Assembly (NCBI GenBank): GCA_003694205.1
Contig: RFKS01000055.1
Span: 1 to 5,934 of the forward strand
Length of the DNA stretch: 5,934 nt
Reading direction: 5' to 3'
Origin: Alphaproteobacteria bacterium
GTDB lineage: Bacteria; Pseudomonadota; Alphaproteobacteria; Sphingomonadales; Rhodothalassiaceae
Positions 1 to 5,333 of the stretch are shown here, piece after piece (position 1 is the first letter of the stretch; each line of letters starts with the position of its first letter). The position numbers and the translations under genes are program-made. The notes under the pieces were generated by a model, which was not told where the DNA came from, did not search any database, and saw only the letters and a list, made by a program, of their open reading frames with translations.

Positions 1-242
1 TCGTCGAGGAGGGCGCATTGCGCGAGGTGGCGGTGCTGGTCTACCGCGAGAGCCGGGGTGGCGAGATCCGCTATCCCTATTTCCGCGATCAGTTCGTCGG
101 TGCTCGCCTCGGCGACGACCTTGCCCTTGATGCCGACATCGACGGCATTTCCGGCGCCACGCTTTCGGTGCATGCGATGCAGCGCATGGCCCGGCTTGCC
201 CTCTATCTCGATGGCGTCGCCAGGGGGGAGACGGCACGGTGA
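1..242 (+). CDS. FMN-binding domain protein, C-terminal part (5' end outside window)
   Basis: The reading frame is open from position 3 (no start codon needed within the window) to the TGA at 240-242, giving about 79 visible C-terminal residues. The key feature is D-G-I-S-G-A-T-L-S at 141-167, which matches the FMN_bind signature Dxx(S/T)GAT; the threonine codon is 159-161. In this family (RnfG, NqrC, NosR and relatives) that threonine carries covalently bound FMN through a phosphoester bond, and the protein works on the periplasmic side of the membrane in electron transfer. The context supports this: the PepSY-type membrane gene overlaps its stop, and the enzyme that attaches FMN (ApbE) is encoded just beyond, facing it. 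The visible part has no membrane segment, so an N-terminal signal or anchor would lie upstream. The electron partner and final acceptor cannot be read from this fragment. Confidence 0.85.
   Translation, partial: VEEGALREVAVLVYRESRGGEIRYPYFRDQFVGARLGDDLALDADIDGISGATLSVHAMQRMARLALYLDGVARGETAR
222..230 (+). promoter_or_regulatory. Ribosome binding site for the PepSY gene
   Basis: The purine run AGGGGGGAG ends 8 bases before the GTG at 239-241. It lies inside the upstream FMN-binding gene and supports the GTG start, which shares GTGA with the upstream TGA stop. Termination-reinitiation coupling of the two genes is therefore likely. Confidence 0.7.
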
Positions 243-1018
243 ACGGGCGGGCGGCAGGCAACGGCAATGGCCGCAACAACGGGAACGGTCGCAACGGCCT
301 GTCGCGCCTCCTGCGGCGCTGGCATCGCCGCGTCGGACTTGCGGCCGCGCTTTTCGTTCTGCTTCTCGCGGTGACCGGCATCCTGCTCTCGCACGCCGAA
401 GCATTCAGGCTCAGCCAGGTCCGGATCACGACGCCGGTCGTCACGCGCCTCTATGCCGAGCCAATGCGACAGGCACCGCTCGCCGGCCGGGCGGGGGAGC
501 ACTGGGTGGTGTGGATCGACGGCCGCATCTTTCTGGACGGCGTTGCTACCGATGCACGGCTCGACGGGCTCGTCGGTACCGTGGCCGGCGCGGGCTTCAT
601 TGCCGCCGCCGGCACCAAGGCCCTTCTCCTTCTGATGCCTGACGGGGAGGTCGTCGATCGCATCGATACAGCGAGCCTGCCCGGGCGGATCGAGCGCATC
701 GGGCGCGGCGCCAGTGGTGCGATCGTGCTTGCTACCGCGGATGGCATTTTTGCCACCCGCGATGGCCTCGACTTCACGCCAATGGACGACCCAGGCGATG
801 TCCGCTGGAGTGCCCCCCTTGCGTCCGTGCCATCTGACGCTCTCGCACCGGCCCTTGCCGCCTATCGCGGCGACGGCGTGACATTGCATCGCATCGTCGC
901 CGACCTGCACAGCGGCCGCTTCATGGGACCCATTGGTCCCTATGTCATGGACGCCGCAGCGCTCGGCCTCATCCTGCTCGCCGGTTCGGGCTTCATCCTC
1001 TGGCGTCGCCGGCGCTGA
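239..1018 (+). CDS. PepSY-associated transmembrane protein, two helices with a periplasmic domain
   Basis: This 259-residue protein starts at a GTG overlapping the previous stop. Residues 1-20 are an Asn/Gly/Arg-rich cytoplasmic tail. A basic stretch (RRWHRR, 27-32) leads into a first membrane helix at about 33-50, and a second helix at about 236-254 ends in a basic C-terminus (WRRRR). The block H-S-G-R-F-x-G-x-x-G (224-233) just before the last helix, and the N-terminal W-H-R-R before the first, are typical of PepSY-associated TM proteins. The region between (about 52-235) is predicted periplasmic and rich in short beta-strand-like segments. Such proteins recur beside FMN_bind and ApbE genes and are thought to carry electrons across the membrane; H29, H52, H217 and H224 could ligate heme, but that is inference. 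It is shorter than the four-helix PepSY_TM proteins. Ferric reduction is one possible role, unproven here. Confidence 0.78.
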   Translation: MNGRAAGNGNGRNNGNGRNGLSRLLRRWHRRVGLAAALFVLLLAVTGILLSHAEAFRLSQVRITTPVVTRLYAEPMRQAPLAGRAGEHWVVWIDGRIFLDGVATDARLDGLVGTVAGAGFIAAAGTKALLLLMPDGEVVDRIDTASLPGRIERIGRGASGAIVLATADGIFATRDGLDFTPMDDPGDVRWSAPLASVPSDALAPALAAYRGDGVTLHRIVADLHSGRFMGPIGPYVMDAAALGLILLAGSGFILWRRRR

Positions 1019-2051
1019 GACGCACGAGGCGGCCTTCCGGCGAGAGAAGGATGGCGCGCGTGCCGTGAAATTGCGCAAGGATCGCCCGGGCACGGTCGGC
1101 CGGTGCAGCGGCGATCGCGGTCGAAAGCGCGTCGGCGAGCGTTGCCGTGGGGGCGAGGACGCTGACACTGCGCCAGGCCCGGCCACTGCGCCCCGTCTTC
1201 GGATCGAAGATGTGATGGTGCCGCATCGCCGCATCGAATGGCGCGCCGGCTCCGGCAGAGGTGGCGAGCGCCCGTCCCGACCCCAGGCGGACGCGCTCGA
1301 TGAGCTGCCAGGGTGCTTGCGGATCGGCGATGCCGATGCGCCAGCCATCGCCGTCGGGCCGAGACCCGAGCGCGCGAAACTCGCCAAGATCGATGAGCAC
1401 ATGACGAAGCCCCGCCGCAGCAAATCGGGCATGAGCACGATCGGTGATGAAGCCTTGCGCAATTCCGTTGAGCGTCAACCCCATGCCCGGTTCGTCAAAA
1501 TGCAGCGCCGTCTCCGCGATCGTTACCTTGTCCATGCCGAGACGCTCGATCACCGCATCAATGGCGGCGCGCGGCGGCCCCGCCGGGTCGGCGCCGGGGC
1601 TGCTGAAATGGCGCGTATACAGTTCCCACAGGGGCTGCACCGTCGGGTCGAAGGCCCCGTCCGTGCGGGCATGGATATCGCGGCACTGCCCGAGAAGCCG
1701 GTGCAGGTCCGGTGGCACCGGTTCGAGCCGTCCATGACGATTGAGGCGGGAGAGTGCCGAGTCGTCACGGTGAAGACTGAAGATCGCCTCGAGCCGCCGG
1801 ACGTCCGCGATCACCGCAGCGACCGCCTGTTCGGCATGATCGCGGTCGGCGTGGTGGGCCCGGATCTCCGCCTCGGCACCGAGAACCCGCCCCCGCCAGA
1901 GAACCGCAGGACCGGCGGCCGCCGCCGCGGAACCCCGGAGGCCAGCAAGTTTCGCAAGGCCCCCGACCCCCGCCGCTGCCATCATGCGCAGCAGGCGCCG
2001 CCGGGAAGGCGAGGATACATTTGATCGGCCTGTGTCCGTGCGGAGATCCAT
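993..2051 (-). CDS. apbE: FAD:protein FMN transferase (ApbE), Tat-exported
   Basis: This 352-residue enzyme splits FAD and attaches FMN to a Ser/Thr of target proteins in the periplasm, needing Mg2+. The start at 2051 (ATG) gives a twin-arginine signal, S-R-R-R-L-L-R at 16-22, then an Ala/Gly-rich hydrophobic stretch to about residue 46. Family motifs appear in order: F-S-L-H-R-D-D-S-x-L-S-R-L-N (91-104), D-G-A-F-D-P-T-V-x-P-L (131-141), L-N-G-I-A-Q-G (194-200), D-L-G-E-F-R-A-L-G (221-229), A-T-S-A-G (263-267), H-I-F-D-P-K-T-G (280-287) and D-A-L-S-T (307-311). D307 and T311 are the expected metal ligands. Length is normal for the family. The frame stays open far upstream over the M13 gene, but nothing ApbE-like is encoded there. 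Its last 26 bp overlap the convergent PepSY gene. The obvious substrate is the FMN-binding protein at the window start. Confidence 0.95.
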   Translation of the reverse strand: MDLRTDTGRSNVSSPSRRRLLRMMAAAGVGGLAKLAGLRGSAAAAAGPAVLWRGRVLGAEAEIRAHHADRDHAEQAVAAVIADVRRLEAIFSLHRDDSALSRLNRHGRLEPVPPDLHRLLGQCRDIHARTDGAFDPTVQPLWELYTRHFSSPGADPAGPPRAAIDAVIERLGMDKVTIAETALHFDEPGMGLTLNGIAQGFITDRAHARFAAAGLRHVLIDLGEFRALGSRPDGDGWRIGIADPQAPWQLIERVRLGSGRALATSAGAGAPFDAAMRHHHIFDPKTGRSGRAWRSVSVLAPTATLADALSTAIAAAPADRARAILAQFHGTRAILLSPEGRLVRLSAGDARG

Positions 2052-2089
2052 CGTCTCGCCATCCCCTTGTGCAGAGATAAGATCATTTT

Positions 2090-2110
2090 TGAGAATGCGT
2101 CGCACTCGTA
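2090..2110. promoter_or_regulatory. Possible operator upstream of apbE
   Basis: TGAGAATGCGTCGCACTCGTA contains the arms GAG-AA-TGCG and CGCA-CTC around a central T, that is, an inverted repeat with a two-base bulge. The left part TGAGAAT equals a half-site of Fur-type boxes; the right part fits poorly. It sits about 40-60 bp upstream of the apbE start, where a repressor could block transcription. Iron or other metal control would suit a flavin/PepSY redox module, but this is only suggestive. Confidence 0.2.
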
Positions 2111-2264
2111 TGTCTAGTTCGGGCGTGACCCGAAGACAAGCCCTGACGGGGGCAGGTTGCCCAACGATGGAAGCATTGCATTCTCCCGGCGAAGGCTTAG
2201 CATGGTCTTGCGCGTAAAAGCGGCAAGACCGCCGCGACGGCGCGTCATTCGGGGACATCGCGAC

Positions 2265-2270
2265 AAAGGA
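2265..2270 (+). promoter_or_regulatory. Ribosome binding site deciding the M13 peptidase start
   Basis: AAAGGA lies 6 bases before the ATG at 2277-2279 and 9 before a second ATG at 2280-2282. It selects these starts over an in-frame TTG at 2157, which would add 40 residues ahead of a clear lipoprotein signal. Confidence 0.7.
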
Positions 2271-2276
2271 TACAAG

Positions 2277-4367
2277 ATGATGAAGATCAGGAATCTTCTT
2301 CTCGCAGCCACCTGCGCGGGGTTGCTTGCGGCATGCGGGGACAATTCGGGAGGTGGCGAGGCGACGCAGGAAACGACTGCGGCGAAAGCGGAACTCGGGC
2401 AGTGGGGCGTCGATCTGTCGGCGCGCGACGAGAGCGTCAAGCCCGGCGACGATTTCTTCCGCTATGCCAACGGTACCTGGCTCAAGACCTACAAGCTCAA
2501 GCCCGATCAGGCGCGCTACGGCTCCTTCCTCGTGCTGCGCGACCGGTCCGAGGAGCGGGTGAAGGCGATCATCGAGGATCTGGCGAAAGAGGAGGCGGCG
2601 CCGGGCTCGATCGAGCAGATGATCGGCGACTATTTCGCGAGCTATATGGACACCGAACGGCTGAACGCGCTGGGCATCGAGCCCCTGAAGCCCGATCTCG
2701 AACGTATCGCGGCGATCGCCTCGAAGGACGATCTGATCAAGGCCTTCGCACGGACCGATATCGACGGTACCACGGCGCCGATCGGCGGCGGCATGTCGAT
2801 CGACCGCAAGGATCCGGACCATTATCTCTTTTCGATCGGCCAGTCCGGCCTCGGGCTTCCGGACCGCGACTATTATCTCGAGGACAGTGAGCGCTTCCAG
2901 AAGATCCGGGAGGCGTACAAGGCGCACATCGCCCGCATGCTCGGCTTCACCGGCATGGATGAAGCGGCGGCAGGTGCGGCCGCCGAGCGCATCCTCGCGC
3001 TCGAGACCGAGATCGCCAGGGCCCACTGGCCGCGCGCCGAGTTGCGCAATCGCGACAAGACCTACAATGTCTATACGCTCGATGCGCTCGAAGAGAATTT
3101 CCCCGGACTCGACTGGCGCACGCTCTTTGCCGCCGGCGATCTCGATCTGGCGAAGCTCGACAAGGTGAACGTCTCGACGCCGAGCGCGATCGAGGGACTG
3201 ATCAAGGTCATCAACGACACCGCGCTCGACGACTGGAAGGCCTATCTCACCTTCCATCTCATCCGCGGCAATGCGTCGCTGCTCTCGGAAGAGATCGACA
3301 AGGCCAATTTCGACTTCTTCGGGCGCACCCTCAATGGTCAGCCCGAGCAGCGCGACCGCTGGAAGCGCGGGGTCGGGCTCGTGGGCAGCCGCAACGGTCT
3401 TGGCGAGGCCATTGGCCAGATCTATGTCGCACGCTATTTCCCGCCCGAATCGAAGGCCAAGATGGTTCAGCTCGTAGAGAATCTGCGTGCCGCCTACGCC
3501 GATCGCATCAAGAACCTCGACTGGATGGGCGAGGAAACCAAGAAGGAGGCGCTGGCCAAGCTCGCCGCCTTCCGTCCCAAGATCGGCTATCCCGACAAGT
3601 GGCGTTCCTATGAGGGGCTCGAGATCCGCCGCGACGATCTCTTCGGCAATGCCCATCGTGTCCGCGCCTTCTTCCACAAGGACGAGGTCGAGCGGCTGGG
3701 CAAGCCGACGGACCGTGACGAGTGGTTCATGACGCCGCAGACGGTCAACGCCTATTACAATCCGCAGTTCAACGAGATCGTCTTCCCGGCCGCGATCCTG
3801 CAACCGCCCTTCTTCGATCCGAACGCCGACATGGCGGTGAACTATGGCGGTATCGGTGGCGTCATCGGCCACGAGATGGGCCACGGCTTCGACGATCAGG
3901 GCTCGAAATCCGATGCGCACGGTATCCAGCGCAACTGGTGGACACCGGAGGACCGCGCTCGTTTCGAGGAGCGCACCAAGGCGCTCGTCGCCCAGTACAA
4001 CGAGTTCGAGCCGATCGAGGGCCAGCATGTGAACGGCCAGTTGACGCTGGGCGAGAATATCGGTGATCTCGGCGGGCTCTCGATCGCCTATCATGCCTAC
4101 AAGATCGCGCTCGGCGGAAAGGAGCCGCCGGTGCTCGATGGCTTTACCGGCGATCAGCGCTTTTTCCTCGGCTGGGCCCAGGTGTGGAAGTCGAAGCAGC
4201 GCGAGAACCTGCTGCTTCGTCGCCTCAAGTCGGACCCGCATTCACCGGCCGAATTCCGCGTCAACGGCGTCGTGCGCAATGTCGATCCCTGGTATGACGC
4301 CTTCGGCATCCAGCCCGACAACAGGCTCTATCTGGCGCCCGAGGAACGGGTCCGCATCTGGAACTGA
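2277..4367 (+). CDS. M13 family (neprilysin/PepO-type) zinc metallopeptidase, lipoprotein
   Basis: This 696-residue protein is a full-length M13 peptidase, which cleaves oligopeptides. Residues 1-20 form a lipoprotein signal: K3/R5, a Leu/Ala-rich core and the lipobox L-A-A-C with C20 as the lipidated residue; G21 at +2 gives no inner-membrane retention signal, so outer-membrane anchoring in the periplasm is likely. A Gly/Thr/Glu-rich linker follows. The M13 N-terminal domain begins near K-P-G-D-D-F-F-R-Y-A-N-G (55-66). The catalytic domain has the substrate-binding N-A-Y-Y (491-494), zinc motif H-E-M-G-H (532-536), third ligand in E-N-I-G-D (E593, D597), and H655/R661, which keep the 6-residue spacing of the substrate-binding His/Arg of neprilysin. 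It ends in R-I-W-N instead of the eukaryotic C-x-x-W. The only cysteines are in the signal region (C13, C20), so there are no disulfides. It is monocistronic, with its own terminator. Confidence 0.97.
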   Translation: MMKIRNLLLAATCAGLLAACGDNSGGGEATQETTAAKAELGQWGVDLSARDESVKPGDDFFRYANGTWLKTYKLKPDQARYGSFLVLRDRSEERVKAIIEDLAKEEAAPGSIEQMIGDYFASYMDTERLNALGIEPLKPDLERIAAIASKDDLIKAFARTDIDGTTAPIGGGMSIDRKDPDHYLFSIGQSGLGLPDRDYYLEDSERFQKIREAYKAHIARMLGFTGMDEAAAGAAAERILALETEIARAHWPRAELRNRDKTYNVYTLDALEENFPGLDWRTLFAAGDLDLAKLDKVNVSTPSAIEGLIKVINDTALDDWKAYLTFHLIRGNASLLSEEIDKANFDFFGRTLNGQPEQRDRWKRGVGLVGSRNGLGEAIGQIYVARYFPPESKAKMVQLVENLRAAYADRIKNLDWMGEETKKEALAKLAAFRPKIGYPDKWRSYEGLEIRRDDLFGNAHRVRAFFHKDEVERLGKPTDRDEWFMTPQTVNAYYNPQFNEIVFPAAILQPPFFDPNADMAVNYGGIGGVIGHEMGHGFDDQGSKSDAHGIQRNWWTPEDRARFEERTKALVAQYNEFEPIEGQHVNGQLTLGENIGDLGGLSIAYHAYKIALGGKEPPVLDGFTGDQRFFLGWAQVWKSKQRENLLLRRLKSDPHSPAEFRVNGVVRNVDPWYDAFGIQPDNRLYLAPEERVRIWN

Positions 4368-4387
4368 GCACCGCTCAATCGGCTTGG

Positions 4388-4420
4388 GGCGGGGGCGACA
4401 ACGGTCGTCCCCGCCTTTTT
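4388..4420 (+). terminator. Rho-independent terminator of the M13 peptidase gene
   Basis: A 12-bp stem (4388-4399 with 4404-4415; one G-U wobble, otherwise perfect, very GC-rich) encloses the loop AACG and is followed at once by five T (4416-4420). It begins 20 bp after the peptidase stop codon. Confidence 0.92.
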
Positions 4421-4438
4421 CCTGCCCGCTCTCCATCG

Positions 4439-4481
4439 GCGCTTCGAGACGGCGCGTGCCGCGCCGCCTCAGCGCGAACGG
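4439..4481 (-). repeat. Intergenic palindromic repeat, long form, copy A1
   Basis: An imperfect hairpin unit: GCGCT pairs with AGCGC, then a TC bulge, GAG/CTC, a small internal loop, and GGCGCG/CGCGCC around the loop TGC; it ends in GAACGG. The layout matches copy A2 (4537-4578) with paired base changes. Read on the minus strand it shares the outer blocks CCGTTCG...CTGAG and TCGAAG with the shorter B copies. It is a REP-like element of unknown role. Confidence 0.75.
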
Positions 4482-4494
4482 AAATTGCCAAAGT

Positions 4495-4527
4495 CCGTTC
4501 GTCCTGAGCCTGTCAAAGGATAAACGG
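4495..4527 (+). repeat. Intergenic palindromic repeat, short form, copy B1
   Basis: A 33-bp imperfect inverted repeat with arms 4495-4505 (CCGTTCGTCCT) and 4517-4527 (AGGATAAACGG), loop GAGCCTGTCAA. It differs from copy B2 at two positions (4515 and 4522), and the second breaks one stem pair, so it looks slightly decayed. Confidence 0.8.
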
Positions 4528-4536
4528 CCCCACACG

Positions 4537-4578
4537 GCCCTTCGAGACGGCCCTTGCGGGCCTCCTCAGGGCGAACGG
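4537..4578 (-). repeat. Intergenic palindromic repeat, long form, copy A2
   Basis: The same layout as copy A1: GCCCT/AGGGC outer pairs, a TC bulge, GAG/CTC, then GGCCC/GGGCC around the loop TTGC, ending in CGAACGG. Its stem differs from A1 by matched changes on both arms. The orientation is opposite to the B copies on each side. Confidence 0.8.
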
Positions 4579-4590
4579 AGGGAGGAAGTC

Positions 4591-4623
4591 CCGTTCGTCC
4601 TGAGCCTGTCGAAGGATGAACGG
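4591..4623 (+). repeat. Intergenic palindromic repeat, short form, copy B2
   Basis: A 33-bp inverted repeat with arms 4591-4601 (CCGTTCGTCCT) and 4613-4623 (AGGATGAACGG), 11 pairs including one G-T wobble, around the loop GAGCCTGTCGA. This is the better preserved of the two short copies and corresponds to a repeat block I associate with sphingomonad intergenic regions. Confidence 0.85.
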
Positions 4624-4640
4624 GCCGGATCGCTGGGCGC

Positions 4641-4657
4641 ACCCCGGAATGCGGGGT
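4641..4657 (-). terminator. Hairpin just after the UDG stop, weak terminator candidate
   Basis: ACCCCG (4641-4646) and CGGGGT (4652-4657) form a perfect 6-bp stem with a 5-base loop, one base past the stop codon of the minus-strand glycosylase gene. No T-run follows on that strand, so it may stabilise the mRNA end or aid Rho-dependent termination instead of acting as a classic intrinsic terminator. Confidence 0.3.
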
Positions 4658-4658
4658 C

Positions 4659-5327
4659 TCAGAGGGCTGCCTTGGCGCGGCGGAACGCGGCGTCGAACAT
4701 CTCGGGCGTCAGGCGCCCCGTGTTCACGTTGTAGCGCGAGCAGTGGTAGCTGTCGACGAGCACCAGCCCGTCAAGATCGTGCGTCGCCGCATGTGCGAAG
4801 GGGTAGTCCTTCTGGCGCGCACCCAAGGCCGCGAGCACACTCTGATGTGCGATGCGACCGAGAAGAAAGATGACGCGCAGGCGCGGCAGCGCCGCGATGC
4901 GGCCGAGCAGAAAGCGCCGGCAGGTGCGGGTCTCGGGGCCCGTCGGCTTGTTCTGGGGCGGCACGCAGCGCACGGCATTGGTCACCATCGCGCGCCTGAG
5001 CTCGAGCCCGTCATCGGGATCGGCCCGGAATTCCCCGCGGGCGAAGCCGTGACGAATCAGTGTCGGATAGAGAAGGTTTCCGGCATAGTCGCCGGTAAAG
5101 GGCCGTCCGGTCCGATTCGCGCCCTTGAGCCCGGGTGCGAGCCCGACGACGAGAAGTTCTGCCGCAGGGTCGCCGAAGCTGTCGACCGGCCCGTTGTGAA
5201 ACGCCGGAAACCTGGCGCGGTTCTCGTTCCGGAAGGCGACCAGCCGCGGGCACAGCGCGCAATCCGGCGGTGGCTCCGCCGCTGCGGTGCCGTTCATGAG
5301 AGGCGCGTCTTGTGGGCGATCCGGCAC
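4659..5327 (-). CDS. Uracil-DNA glycosylase, family 5 (UDGb-type), iron-sulfur
   Basis: This 222-residue enzyme would remove uracil and other deaminated bases from DNA as the first step of base excision repair in the cytoplasm. Four cysteines, C23-x2-C26 and C121-x14-C136, match the 4Fe-4S ligands of family 4/5 glycosylases. Motif A, G-L-A-P-G-L-K-G-A-N-R-T-G-R-P-F-T-G-D (62-80), is the UDGb form, which lacks the polar catalytic residue found there in families 1 and 4. The second motif, S-Y-H-C-S-R-Y-N-x-N-T-G-R-L-T (193-207), holds the conserved His195; Cys196 replaces the usual Pro. The GTG start at 5327 lies 6 bp after the NYN gene stop, with only a faint GAG upstream. ATG at 5297 (residue 11) is an equally possible start and loses no motif. 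Probably co-transcribed with the NYN gene. Confidence 0.92.
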   Translation of the reverse strand: MPDRPQDAPLMNGTAAAEPPPDCALCPRLVAFRNENRARFPAFHNGPVDSFGDPAAELLVVGLAPGLKGANRTGRPFTGDYAGNLLYPTLIRHGFARGEFRADPDDGLELRRAMVTNAVRCVPPQNKPTGPETRTCRRFLLGRIAALPRLRVIFLLGRIAHQSVLAALGARQKDYPFAHAATHDLDGLVLVDSYHCSRYNVNTGRLTPEMFDAAFRRAKAAL

Positions 5328-5333
5328 GCCGTC

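Larger units (their letters stand above)
2052..2276. promoter_or_regulatory. Divergent intergenic region between apbE and the M13 peptidase gene
   Basis: This 225-bp stretch contains no credible gene and must carry the promoters of both divergent genes. It is visibly richer in A/T than its neighbours, especially around 2077-2120. For the plus strand a weak sigma70-like pair, TTGCAT (2176-2181) and TAGCAT (2198-2203) with 16 bp spacing, is the best candidate. For apbE the T-rich stretch around 2078-2095 on the minus strand is the likely -10 area, but I could not fix a convincing pair. An imperfect palindrome at 2090-2110 is listed separately. Confidence 0.4.

Noticed and set aside
58..642. Overlapping plus-strand open frame covering the FMN-binding and PepSY genes
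   Set aside because: It is an out-of-frame shadow rich in Arg, Ala and Pro with no domain; the other frame carries the FMN_bind motif and membrane helices.
2157..2276. In-frame upstream extension of the M13 peptidase from TTG at 2157
   Set aside because: It would put 40 basic residues ahead of a clean lipoprotein signal, and the good AAAGGA site is placed for the ATG at 2277.
2052..4241. A roughly 730-codon minus-strand open frame antisense to the M13 gene, continuous with apbE
   Set aside because: It is codon-aligned antisense to a GC-rich gene that rarely uses TTA, CTA or TCA codons, so stops are missing by chance. Its translation has no recognisable domain, while the plus strand encodes a complete M13 peptidase and apbE has its own start with a Tat signal.
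4439..4623. CRISPR array
   Set aside because: The repeats alternate orientation, differ in length, and are self-palindromic with short irregular gaps, unlike direct repeats with uniform spacers.
4063..4734. Plus-strand open frame running through the terminator and repeats
   Set aside because: It crosses a strong intrinsic terminator and four palindromic repeats, and its protein has no recognisable features; it is a product of high GC content.
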